Origin: Profftia lariciata | GTDB taxonomy: Bacteria; Pseudomonadota; Gammaproteobacteria; Enterobacterales; Enterobacteriaceae | Assembly: GCF_020541265.1 (NCBI RefSeq) | Contig: NZ_CP045925.1 | Coordinates: forward strand, 434,001-498,000 | Direction of reading: 5' to 3' | Length of the DNA: 64,000 nt | Shown here: piece after piece, positions 11,284 through 21,251 of the stretch | Position numbering within the stretch: the first letter of the stretch is position 1 | Layout: every line of letters begins with the position of its first letter | Notes under the pieces: model-generated | What the model was told of the DNA's origin: nothing | What the model saw: the letters and a program-made list of their open reading frames with translations, nothing else | Database searches by the model: none | Position numbers and translations under genes: made by a program

Positions 11284-11822
11284 GGCTAGCCCTCTTTAGT
11301 CGAACATAGCCGCTAGAAAAAATTTAAATGTTATTTACAGTTATTAGTTTATAGGTTTTTATATCTATTTCTTTAATAAAGATGTATCAATAGATATTAC
11401 CTCATATTCTACGTTATTCAATACATTGATCAATGATAATGATGTTATGTGTTAACAATAAATAATTTTGTAATTTTGTTATTATATTATAAAAATATTT
11501 TTTATTATATAACAATATATAATTAATATACATTTATTATGCAAACAATAATATAATTATATTTTTCAAAATTATTATCTTTTATAAAATATTTATTATA
11601 TTGACATCTAAGTACTTAATAAAAACATAATATATGTATATTGTAACTAATTATTAAATAATATTAATATTTTATTATTTAATAATGTTAATAATTATGT
11701 TAATTTTATAGTTAATATTACTATTATAATTAATAATAGAGTTTAATCTAATAATAATAAAAATATATATTAAATATTTTTATACTAATATAGTTCATAT
11801 CATATTTATATGAGTTATTTAT
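11284..11822. other. gene-free spacer between valS and smg
   Basis: 539 bp with no supported gene. The right-hand end of smg carries the duplicated ATGTTCGAC motif (11299-11307 on the minus strand). The left-hand end of valS, where the missing C-terminal coiled-coil codons should be, shows only stop-rich A/T sequence in all frames read. Confidence 0.55.
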
Positions 11823-14504
11823 TTAGATACATAATTTATGTTTGGTATTATTATCTAATAAACTATCCATTGGTATTAGTAGTGTGATACCATTAACTAA
11901 TTTAGTAATTGATGCCGGTCCTATATCACCATTAGGTAGCATAGTTATACTTGTTATATTGGCTAATAATTTAATAAATATTAGATGTTTTTGTATGCAA
12001 CATTGCTCTTTAGCTCCGCATTCACGTAGCATAATTTTTAGTGGTTTATTAAAGATAATATTCATTTCCGAACGAATATTACGTACAGATGTGACTATTT
12101 GCTTAATCCACTCTATATCAATTAAAGATTGTTCGTCAATTTGTGTAGCATCATAATTAGGGAAAGGTTGTAACATTATTGTATCAGCAGTAATACCTTT
12201 TAAAAGTTTAATTTTCTGCCATATTGTTTCAGTAATATATGGTATTATCGGATGTGCAGTACGTAATAAAGCTTCCAAAACAGTAATCATGGTATAACGT
12301 GCACTAAGTATTTCAGTTTCTGAACCGTTTTTTAGTACTAATTTAGTCAGTTCTAAATACCAATCGCAAAATTGATTCCAAATAAATTCATATAAAATAT
12401 TTGCAGCTATATCAAAATGATAATTATCTAATGCTTTGCTATAAGATTTTACCATTTTATTAAATATGGATAAGATCCAACGATCTATTTGAGATAGTAC
12501 TATTTCGTTTGTATTCAAATTATTATTTTGATCTTGCATATTCATCAAGACAAATCTACTAGCATTCCATAATTTATTACAGAAGTTACGGTAACCTTTG
12601 AGACGATTCATATCCCAATTAATATAACGACCAGTAGAAGATATTGCTGCTAAAGTAAAACGTAGGGCATCTGTACCATATGCTTGAATACCTGTAGGAA
12701 ATTTTTTTTGAGTACGCTGAGTAATTTTTTTAGCTAATTGTGGTTGCATCATATCATTGGTACGTTTTTTTATTAATTCTGATAAAGAAATACCGTCTAT
12801 TACATCTATAGGGTCAATAACGTTACCTTTAGATTTAGACATTTTATATCCTTCATCATCACGAATAAGACCAGTTATATAAATAGTATGAAATGGAATT
12901 TGCGGATTATTATTTTTATCTTTAATTAAGTACATAGCTAGCATGATCATGCGAGCTATCCAAAAAAAGAGAATATCAAAACCACTAATTAATAAATTAG
13001 TTGGATGAAAATTTTGTAGATCTTTAGTCTGTTCTGGCCAGCCTAAGGCTGAAAAACTCCATAAGCCAGAAGAGAACCAAGTGTCTAGAACATCCTCATC
13101 TTGTTTTAGTTTTACTTTAGCATGTATATTATTTTCGCGACGAACGTCTATTTCACTGTGTCCAAAGAATATATTACCTTTGTTATCATACCAAGCAGGA
13201 ATGCGATGACCCCACCATAGTTGACGAGAAATACACCAATCTTGTATATTATTCATCCATGAATAGTACATATTTTCATATTGTTTAGATACAAACTTAA
13301 TCTGACCTTTTTTGACGGCTTCTATTGCTCTTTTTGCTAATGGAGCAGTACGCATATACCATTGATCAGTAAGCATTGGTTCTATAATAACGTTACTACG
13401 ATCACCGTAAGGAATAGTTAAAATATGAGGTTTAATTTTAACTAATAAATTAAATTGTTCACATATTTTTATTATAGCACGACGCACAGCAAATCTTTCC
13501 ATACCATGAAATATTTGAGGAATTTCTTGACTATAAATGTTAGTTTTTTTGCCATTTGTATCTAAAACTTCTACTTTATCTCGCACATAACCATTACAGG
13601 TTAAAATATTAATCATCGGAAGATGATGACGACGACCAACTTCATAATCTTTAAAATCGTGAGCTGGTGTTATTTTAACGCAACCAGTGCCTTTGGTAAT
13701 ATCAGCATATTCATCACTAATAATAGGAATACGACGTCCAATTAAAGGTGTTATTACAAACTTACCATGTAAATGTTTATAACGCATATCTGCTGGATTA
13801 ACAGCTACTCCAGTATCACCTAACAATGTTTCAGGACGTGTCGTAGCAACTACTAAGTAATCTTTACCATCTATTGTTCTTTCCCCATCAGCCAAAGGGT
13901 AACGTAAATACCACATAAAACCATTAATTTCTCTATGTTCAACTTCTAGATCTGAAATTGCCGTGCATAATTTTGGATCCCAATGAACTAAACGTTTACC
14001 GCGATAAATTAAATTATCTTTATAAAGACGAATTAAAACTTCTTTAACTGCATTAGATAGTCCCATATCCATGGTAAATCGTTCGCGTTCCCAATCTACA
14101 GAATTACCTAAACGACGCATCTGATTTGCTATAGCTTTACTAGACTCTTTTTGCCATTTCCAAATTTTTTTAATAAATTCATTACGTCCATAATCATGGC
14201 GTGTCTTACCTTCTTCGCTTTCTATTTTACGTTCAACAATCATTTGAGTAGCAATACCAGCGTGATCAGTACCTACTTGCCATAAAGTATTTTTACCTTT
14301 CATGCGCTGATAGCGAATAATTATATCCATTAAAGTTTGTTGAAAAGCATGCCCCATATGCAAATTACCTGTAACGTTTGGAGGAGGCATAACAATACAA
14401 AAGTTTTCTTTATTTGTATTACCATGTGGCTTAAAGTAACCTTGATGTTCCCAATTTAGGTATAGTTGTCGCTCAATGTCTTTTGGGTTATATGTTTTTT
14501 CCAT
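11823..14504 (-). CDS. valS: valyl-tRNA synthetase lacking its C-terminal coiled coil
   Basis: Class I aminoacyl-tRNA synthetase that charges tRNA-Val and edits mischarged threonine. 893 residues against 951 in E. coli. The ATP-binding HMGH is at 49-52 and KMSKS at 554-558; the editing domain contains TTRPETLLGDTGVAV and the anticodon-binding domain follows. The protein stops at PMDSLLDNNTKHKLCI, at the point where the E. coli enzyme enters its ~60-residue C-terminal coiled-coil arm, which contacts the tRNA. That arm is lost, with no frameshifted remainder downstream. In E. coli the order is pepA-holC-valS; here holC is missing between the two. Confidence 0.96.
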   Translation of the reverse strand: MEKTYNPKDIERQLYLNWEHQGYFKPHGNTNKENFCIVMPPPNVTGNLHMGHAFQQTLMDIIIRYQRMKGKNTLWQVGTDHAGIATQMIVERKIESEEGKTRHDYGRNEFIKKIWKWQKESSKAIANQMRRLGNSVDWERERFTMDMGLSNAVKEVLIRLYKDNLIYRGKRLVHWDPKLCTAISDLEVEHREINGFMWYLRYPLADGERTIDGKDYLVVATTRPETLLGDTGVAVNPADMRYKHLHGKFVITPLIGRRIPIISDEYADITKGTGCVKITPAHDFKDYEVGRRHHLPMINILTCNGYVRDKVEVLDTNGKKTNIYSQEIPQIFHGMERFAVRRAIIKICEQFNLLVKIKPHILTIPYGDRSNVIIEPMLTDQWYMRTAPLAKRAIEAVKKGQIKFVSKQYENMYYSWMNNIQDWCISRQLWWGHRIPAWYDNKGNIFFGHSEIDVRRENNIHAKVKLKQDEDVLDTWFSSGLWSFSALGWPEQTKDLQNFHPTNLLISGFDILFFWIARMIMLAMYLIKDKNNNPQIPFHTIYITGLIRDDEGYKMSKSKGNVIDPIDVIDGISLSELIKKRTNDMMQPQLAKKITQRTQKKFPTGIQAYGTDALRFTLAAISSTGRYINWDMNRLKGYRNFCNKLWNASRFVLMNMQDQNNNLNTNEIVLSQIDRWILSIFNKMVKSYSKALDNYHFDIAANILYEFIWNQFCDWYLELTKLVLKNGSETEILSARYTMITVLEALLRTAHPIIPYITETIWQKIKLLKGITADTIMLQPFPNYDATQIDEQSLIDIEWIKQIVTSVRNIRSEMNIIFNKPLKIMLRECGAKEQCCIQKHLIFIKLLANITSITMLPNGDIGPASITKLVNGITLLIPMDSLLDNNTKHKLCI

Positions 14505-15114
14505 AGTGCTTCTATTTTAATTGTGATATATTCTTGATGTTCTTAGAGGAAGAGTAATTTATCAAAATTCTATACTAATACAATAAATAATATAAAAATA
14601 TTGTTTTAATTATGTGTAAGTATCTTGATTAATAATAAAGTATATTACTTTATAAAAATTCATAACAAAATATACGTAATAATTTTGCAAAAAGATTATT
14701 ATATTGCGTAAGATATTGCTACTTATTTAAGGTATAAGAACTTTATTAGAACTCTGTAATATAATTTTTTATTAAATAAGATGATAACAATTGAGAATTA
14801 ATACTTTTTACAAAGCTATAAAATTTCATTTAATTTATTGCTTGTATTGTATTACTAATAAATAATATTTTTTATACCTGAATGTGAATATTGAGTATTT
14901 TAGATAATACGCTAACATATTAACAATATGCAGTTTGCAATTATATTAATAATTTTTATAAAATAATAAATAACCTATGTTATCAACATTATTTAGCTTG
15001 TTAAATGCATAATACATAATATATACAGCTAGATATGAAAATACATTCAATGTTTTAATATAATTTTCTAAAAAATAAGATTATCTAAAAACAGTAAATA
15101 TATTTACTGATTTT
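14505..15114. other. gap at the lost holC position
   Basis: 610 bp between pepA and valS, about the room needed for holC (the DNA polymerase III chi subunit, around 147 codons) plus spacers. I find no recognisable HolC sequence on the minus strand. Probably an erased holC. A sequence-level search would be needed to find residual similarity. Confidence 0.5.
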
Positions 15115-16626
15115 TTAATTTTCTTTATATAATCCTGCACGATTTAATAAAAATTGAGATAACATAGAAATAGGTCGTCCTGTAGCACCTTTATCTTTCT
15201 CAGTACGCCATGCTGTACCAGCTATATCTAGATGTGCCCATTGATATTGCTTAGTGAATTTAGATAAGAAACATGCTGCAGTAATAGCCCCTCCATAACG
15301 TCCACTAACATTTGCGATATCAGCACAATTAGAATTTAATTGATCTTCAAATTCATTCGTCATAGGAAGCCACCAAGCAGGGTCATCAGCTTGTTTTGAT
15401 GCACGTATTAATTCTGTAGCTAATGTATTATTATTTGCCATAAGCCCAGTAAAGTGATGACCTAATGCTATTACACATGCTCCAGTTAGTGTAGCAACAT
15501 CAATAACAATTTCTGGTTCAAAGCGTTTAACGTAAGTTAAAGTATCACATAAAACTAAACGACCTTCAGCATCAGTATTAAGTACTTCAACAGTCTGACC
15601 ACTCATTGTAGTTAGTACATCTCCTGGACGATAAGAATTGCCATCAGGCATATTTTCACAACCCGTTAAAATGCCAATAATATTTAGTGGAAGTTGTAAT
15701 TTAGCAACTATAAGCATAATACCATAAACAGATGCAGCTCCACACATATCGTATTTCATTTCATCCATATTATCTGCATGTTTAATAGAAATTCCTCCGG
15801 AATCAAAAGTTATACCTTTACCAATTAATACTATAGGTTTAATTTTTGTAGATTCATTTGTACCTTTATAACTAATAATTGACATTAATGATTCATTTTG
15901 TGATCCTTGTCCTACAGCAAGATAAGCATTCATACCTAGATCCTTCATTTGCTGTGCATCGATAAATACAGTACTTATATTATGACTAAAGTTATCTGCT
16001 AATTGACGAGCACGTAATGCAAGATATCCTGCATTACAAAGATTTGGTGGCAAATTACCAAGATCCTTAGCTACTTGTATACCAGATGCAATTGCTAATC
16101 CATGCTTAATAGCACATTTAGCAATAATTAATTCATTATTAGGTACGCTAAATACTATATGGTCTAGTGAACAATGTTGTTTGATTTTTTTACTTTTTAA
16201 TTGCTCAAAAGTATAAAGAGTATCTTTTATTGTTTCTATTGCTAGTCGTACTTTCCAATAAATATTACGATTTTTTACATTTAATTCAGTTAAAAAATAA
16301 GTAGCTTGTATGTAACATCTGTATTTTAGTATATTAATAGTTTTTTTAATTATTTCTTTATATTGACGTTCTTTAAAATCTTTTTCTTTACCACAGCCAA
16401 TTAATAATATACGCTTTTCAGGTAATTCAGGGATATAATGTAGCAATAACGTTTGACCTAGTTTTCCTTCTAGTTCACCACGATTTATGAAATCATTGAT
16501 ATATCTACTACTTATTTTATCTAACTTTAATGCTATTTTGGGTAGTTGCTGAGATTCAAAAATACCAATAACAATGCAATCACTCTTTTTAATGTCTGAG
16601 TCAATATTTGTTACACTAAACTCCAT
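15115..16626 (-). CDS. pepA: leucyl aminopeptidase PepA
   Basis: Hexameric di-metal M17 aminopeptidase releasing N-terminal residues from peptides; in E. coli also a DNA-binding accessory protein (XerA) for plasmid dimer resolution and carAB control. The start at 16626 is chosen over the longer frame to 16698 because it gives MEFSV, the E. coli N-terminus, exactly 503 residues, and is preceded by AGGAGA (16631-16636 on the minus strand). The metal-binding and catalytic segments VLIGKGITFDSGGIS and the signature NTDAEGRL are intact. The gene is divergent from lptF, as in E. coli. Confidence 0.96.
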   Translation of the reverse strand: MEFSVTNIDSDIKKSDCIVIGIFESQQLPKIALKLDKISSRYINDFINRGELEGKLGQTLLLHYIPELPEKRILLIGCGKEKDFKERQYKEIIKKTINILKYRCYIQATYFLTELNVKNRNIYWKVRLAIETIKDTLYTFEQLKSKKIKQHCSLDHIVFSVPNNELIIAKCAIKHGLAIASGIQVAKDLGNLPPNLCNAGYLALRARQLADNFSHNISTVFIDAQQMKDLGMNAYLAVGQGSQNESLMSIISYKGTNESTKIKPIVLIGKGITFDSGGISIKHADNMDEMKYDMCGAASVYGIMLIVAKLQLPLNIIGILTGCENMPDGNSYRPGDVLTTMSGQTVEVLNTDAEGRLVLCDTLTYVKRFEPEIVIDVATLTGACVIALGHHFTGLMANNNTLATELIRASKQADDPAWWLPMTNEFEDQLNSNCADIANVSGRYGGAITAACFLSKFTKQYQWAHLDIAGTAWRTEKDKGATGRPISMLSQFLLNRAGLYKEN

Positions 16627-17526
16627 ATATTCTCCTGAATATAAAATATAATAGCGTAAAGAGGTACATAAATTATCAATAATTTGATTAAATATCATGT
16701 TTCTTCTTTAAGAATTATAATTTTCTATTTCTAATATGAATATGCTATAATTTATTTTTAAATATTTTTAAAATAGTTATTATTAATTTATAATATCAAT
16801 TATTCATTATGAAAAAAATAATTTATATATTTTAAATTAATAATTTTATATTTTTATATAAATAAATTTTTTTTTATTTATATAAAAAATTAATTATTTA
16901 TTATTAATAAAGTATTATAATTATTAGTAATTTCAATAATAATTTTTTCATAATAATAAACATTATATGTTATAATATATCTATAATAAATATTATACTG
17001 TAAAAAATAAATATTTTATTAAATTGCGTCATATATTAAAGATCATATAATTAAGTATTATTTTATAGATCATTATTCTTAATAAAATATTTTTTTATAA
17101 ATAACTAATTATTAGTTTTAGTAAATATATTATCTTAAATATAGAGATACTATTATATTCAATATAATATTATATTTTTAATATAAAATCAATATAATTT
17201 ATATAAAAATTTACTAAAAAGTAAATATTAATAACCTAAATATATTTAATAATAAATTATTATATAATTAAGTTATTTTTTTGTTTTATTCAAAATATAA
17301 AATTTAAATAAATACTTTTTTAATAATAATCAAATTTTATATATTTATTTTTCAACAAATTAATTATTATTAATAATAAGTTTATTTTTTAAAATAATTA
17401 TATCTTCATAAGATATATTGAATGCTATTTTGATAATTATTTTTATATTATTTTAATATAAAATATTAAATATAATTTATATAGTATTTTTTCTTATAAA
17501 AATAGATTTTATAGGCGTCAATAATA
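16627..17526. other. divergent pepA / lptF promoter region
   Basis: 900 bp between the divergently transcribed pepA and lptF, so promoters for both should lie here. The sequence is nearly pure A and T, which makes any -10 or -35 assignment meaningless by eye. No other gene seen. Confidence 0.6.
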
Positions 17527-18624
17527 GTGATTATTATTAAATACCTAATACGTGAAACATTAAAGAACCAAATAGCTATTCTATTTATTTTATTGTTAAT
17601 TTTTTTTTGTCAAAAAATGGTACGAGTATTAAGCGCAGCTGTTAATGGAGAAATTCCGATAAACTTAATATTACCTCTTCTTGGGTTAGGAGTACCAGAG
17701 CTAGCACAGCTTATTTTACCTCTTAGCTTATTTTTAAGTTTATTAATGACTTTAAGTAAAATGTATGCTTATAGTGAAATTGTAGTTATGCATGCCTGTG
17801 GTTTTAGTAAAATAGTACTTATTAAAACTGCTATGTTTCTTGCTTGTATTACTGGTTCGTTTGCATTAGTTAATGTTTTTTGGGTTAACCCCTGGTCATC
17901 ATTATATGCATGTAAAGTAATAGCAAAAGCTAAAACTAATCCTAGTTTAACATCTATAGTAGAAGGTCATTTTCAGACTTCAAAAAATGGAAATTATGTA
18001 CTGTTTATCGGTAATATAAAAGGAAATTACTTTAAAAACGTTTTTTTAGCTCAATTATATCCTCAAGGAATACAACGTCCATTTGTTATAGTTGCTGATA
18101 CTGGTCATATACAAGAATTTTCTAACAATTTTCAACAAGTTGTTTTAGATACAGGCACTCGTTATGAAGGGACTGTGTTATTGCGTAATTTTCATATTAC
18201 TAATTTTATTAACTATAAAGCAATTATTGGATATCAAGCAGTATCTTTGAGGCCCAGTAATGCTGATCAAGCTACAATGAATCAATTATGGAATTCTCAA
18301 GAAAGTAGTTTTCGTGCTGAATTACATTGGCGTCTTACACTAATTTTTTCCGTTTTTGTTATGGCTTTAATAGTAGTAGCAATAAATGATGTATATCAGT
18401 GCCAAGGACGTATACTTAGCATGTTACCTGCAATGCTACTTTACTTAATTTTCTTTTTATTGCAAAGTTATCAACGTTCTATTGCTTCTAAAGGGTATAT
18501 CGATCCATTTATTCGAATATGGGCAGTTAATATATTTTATTTTTTTTTAGCAATGATGTTAAATATTTGGGATACTTTATTTATGCGTAAGATACGCGTA
18601 GTAATTTTTAGTAAAAGAGATTAA
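17527..18624 (+). CDS. lptF: LPS export permease LptF
   Basis: One of two inner-membrane permease subunits of the LptB2FG ABC transporter that extracts lipopolysaccharide from the inner membrane and passes it to LptC and LptA. 365 residues, close to E. coli (366). The GTG start opens MIIIKYLIRETLKNQ, matching the family N-terminus. A first membrane segment (LLIFFC region), a pair of segments near residues 45-110, a periplasmic jellyroll domain in the middle, and three C-terminal segments follow the family layout. lptG begins 4 bp after its stop, so the two are co-transcribed. Confidence 0.95.
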   Translation: MIIIKYLIRETLKNQIAILFILLLIFFCQKMVRVLSAAVNGEIPINLILPLLGLGVPELAQLILPLSLFLSLLMTLSKMYAYSEIVVMHACGFSKIVLIKTAMFLACITGSFALVNVFWVNPWSSLYACKVIAKAKTNPSLTSIVEGHFQTSKNGNYVLFIGNIKGNYFKNVFLAQLYPQGIQRPFVIVADTGHIQEFSNNFQQVVLDTGTRYEGTVLLRNFHITNFINYKAIIGYQAVSLRPSNADQATMNQLWNSQESSFRAELHWRLTLIFSVFVMALIVVAINDVYQCQGRILSMLPAMLLYLIFFLLQSYQRSIASKGYIDPFIRIWAVNIFYFFLAMMLNIWDTLFMRKIRVVIFSKRD

Positions 18625-18628
18625 TTTA

Positions 18629-19699
18629 ATGATAAAAGTATTAGATCGTTATATTGCGCTTAATATTTTTAGTACTATTATAGAAACTTTATTAATATTG
18701 GTAGCATTATCAGGAATTATTAAATTTATCGATCAACTTCGTAAAATTGGAGAAAACGATTATTCTGCTATTAGTGCTGGAGTTTACACACTATTAAGTT
18801 TACCAAAAGACATTGAAATATTTTTTCCTATGTCGGCATTGCTCGGAGCATTATTAAGTTTAGGAATGTTAGCACAGTATAACGAGTTAATAGGAATGCA
18901 ATCTGCAGGGTATACTATTCTACAGATTGTATCATCAGTTATGAAAATTACTATTCCTCTTGTTATTTTAACAATGGTTATTAGTGAATGGATTGCTCCT
19001 CAAGGAGAACAAGCTGCGCGTAACTATCGCGCTCAAAAAATATATGGCAGCTCATTATTATCTACACAAAATGGACTATGGGCCAAAGACGGCAATAACT
19101 TTATTTATATTAAACATGTAACAGGAAAAAATAATATTAATGGTATTAGTATCTATAGTTTTGATGTTAATAATCATTTACAAAAACTTAGGTATGCTCA
19201 ATCAGCAGAGTTTAAAGAACATCAGTGGCATTTATTTCATGTAGAAGAAGCTAATCTTACTAATACTAACAAAATTACTAGTTCATATACTTTAAATAGT
19301 ACTTGGCAAACTAATTTAACTCCAGATAAAATTGGTGTAGTTGCCATGGATCCTGATTCTCTCTCTATTAGTAGTTTATATAATTATATAAAGTATTTAA
19401 AAAATAGTGGACAGGAATCTGCACGTTATCAGCTGAATATGTGGAGTAAAATTTTTGCTCCTTTATCAGTTACAGTCATGCTTTTAATGGTGCTATCTTT
19501 TATTTTTGGTCCATTGCGTCATTCTTCAATGAGTATAAGGATATTAATAGGCATTATCTTTGGTTTTTTATTTTACGTTTTACATCATGTACTAGGATCA
19601 TTATGTTTGGTATATAATATGACACCGGTAATGGGTGCATTACTGCCAATTTTATTATTCTTATTAATTAGTATTTATGTATTATTAAAAATATATTAA
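18629..19699 (+). CDS. lptG: LPS export permease LptG
   Basis: Partner of LptF in the LptB2FG lipopolysaccharide extractor. 356 residues (E. coli 360). VLDRYIALNIF, GIIKFIDQL, APQGEQAARNYRAQ, GLWAKDGNNFIYI and the RYQLNMWSKIF segment near the fifth membrane helix are conserved. The six-membrane-segment plus periplasmic-domain arrangement is intact. Preservation of both permeases indicates that the symbiont still builds an LPS-bearing outer membrane. An 8-bp stem (TTCATTAT/ATAATGAA at 19736-19760) lies just beyond the gene but has no T tail. Confidence 0.95.
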   Translation: MIKVLDRYIALNIFSTIIETLLILVALSGIIKFIDQLRKIGENDYSAISAGVYTLLSLPKDIEIFFPMSALLGALLSLGMLAQYNELIGMQSAGYTILQIVSSVMKITIPLVILTMVISEWIAPQGEQAARNYRAQKIYGSSLLSTQNGLWAKDGNNFIYIKHVTGKNNINGISIYSFDVNNHLQKLRYAQSAEFKEHQWHLFHVEEANLTNTNKITSSYTLNSTWQTNLTPDKIGVVAMDPDSLSISSLYNYIKYLKNSGQESARYQLNMWSKIFAPLSVTVMLLMVLSFIFGPLRHSSMSIRILIGIIFGFLFYVLHHVLGSLCLVYNMTPVMGALLPILLFLLISIYVLLKIY

Positions 19700-19978
19700 A
19701 TGTAATATATACAATATATATTTGCATTATTAAATTTCATTATTTTATGATCATAATGAATTATAACAATAATTATGTTTTATTGATTTATAATTTATAC
19801 AAATAACAATATAAACAGGCAATAATATTAAAGACTAAATTAGTATATTATATTTATAATAATATATTTATGGTAAAGAAAATAATACTACAAATATTTT
19901 ATAAGCAATAATCATCTTTCTTGTATAAAAAATATAATGTAATATATAAAGTATTTGCATTAACTTAATAGGAATATC

Positions 19979-20449
19979 ATGGCTCAAGTATTAGCTACTC
20001 AAGCTTCTCGTATCGCATTAACTGAAGATATTATTGCGGCAAAAATAGCAAAAAATTTATCATGGCAAGATCTTGCAGAAAATACTAATATGCATATAGT
20101 TTTTGTAACTGCAGCTTTATTGGGGCAGCATCCGTTACCGGAATACGTTGCACAAAAAATTATTAAACAATTAGCATTGTCAGCAACAGCAGTCAAATTA
20201 CTTCAGGCTACTCCTATGCGTGGAGCTATTTCAAACCATTTTCCAGTTGACCCTACTATTTATCGTTTTTATGAGATATTACAAGTTTACGGTACAACAT
20301 TAAAAGCATTAATTAATGAACAATTTGGTGACGGTATTATTAGTGCAATTAATTTTAAAATAGATATTAAAAAAGTACAAGATCCAGAAGGTGGATTTCG
20401 TGCTATTATTATCTTTGATGGTAAATATTTACCAATAAATCCATTTTAA
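19979..20449 (+). CDS. cynS: cyanate hydratase (cyanase)
   Basis: Decomposes cyanate with bicarbonate to ammonia and CO2; the enzyme is a homodecamer with active sites made from four subunits. 156 residues, the E. coli length, with the catalytic triad Arg96, Glu99 and Ser122 all at the E. coli positions (YRFYE and GDGIIS). The N-terminal helical domain has FVTAALLGQ; the C-terminus ends in the family's LDGKYLP-type strand (here FDGKYLPINPF). No cynT (carbonic anhydrase), cynX or cynR is nearby. It stands 279 bp downstream of lptG, so it may have its own promoter. A candidate source of ammonia or a detoxification function; which one is inference. Confidence 0.96.
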   Translation: MAQVLATQASRIALTEDIIAAKIAKNLSWQDLAENTNMHIVFVTAALLGQHPLPEYVAQKIIKQLALSATAVKLLQATPMRGAISNHFPVDPTIYRFYEILQVYGTTLKALINEQFGDGIISAINFKIDIKKVQDPEGGFRAIIIFDGKYLPINPF

Positions 20450-21251
20450 TCTTAATAAATTAATCGTTTATTATGTTTTATAAAAAATAAAATTGTTTTT
20501 AATAAACTAAATATTTTAAAGTATTTTACTTAGTAAGTATATTATTTATCTAATTTTATATCATTAGATATTGTAATAAAATCTTTTTTTTAATATTAGT
20601 AATACATAAACATTTATCCTAATTTAGGAGAAAATATTTTTATATATATTCATATATAGCACTTATTAAGACACTATTATTTAACTTTTAAAGTTGAGAT
20701 AATATTACTATTATATACAATATATAATATATTCTAATTATTAGTTAATAATAATAATTCTTAATAAATATTATTTTTTTATAATTAATTAATAAAATAA
20801 TCTTTAATTAATATTATTATATTTATTGTATTAAATTAGTAACAATATCATTAATATATGATTTTATTAAAAAATAAAAAATGTTTTATGTAGTTAAACA
20901 TATTGTATTGATATAATTTTTTTATATATAAAAAAATATTATGATGTATAAATAGTTATGTTTTTTATATAAATACAATCTATAATATTTTATAGATAAT
21001 GTTATTAAAAATTTTATTATAAAAGTTTTAATATATTAAATATGTTCTTTATACATTAGCATACTAAAATACAAATACTCTATTTTTAATCGCATTGTTA
21101 AATAGTACAATATTAATTTATAAACGCAGTAAATTAATAAAATTTTTCTAGTAATATTATATAAATATTTTTATTAAAAATACTAATTATTGCATTAATT
21201 AATATTGTAAATAACGTTATAATTATTTTATAGAATTTACTGTTATATTAT
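20450..21251. other. gene-free spacer between convergent cynS and matP
   Basis: 802 bp, no supported gene. A stem GTTTATTA/TAATAAAC (20466-20473 and 20500-20507) follows cynS, and a perfect 22-nt A/T palindrome sits at 20916-20937. Both are made almost only of A and T and could be chance, though either could end transcription from the converging genes. Confidence 0.5.

Noticed and set aside
11842..12156. 104-codon plus-strand frame opposite the end of valS
   Set aside because: Antisense shadow of a conserved essential gene with no family resemblance.
16627..16698. Longer 527-residue version of PepA
   Set aside because: The extra 24 residues do not match the family, and a strong AGGAGA sits just before the ATG at 16626.
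20916..20937. Perfect 22-nt palindrome of A and T only
   Set aside because: About one such palindrome is expected by chance in 64 kb of DNA with this base composition.
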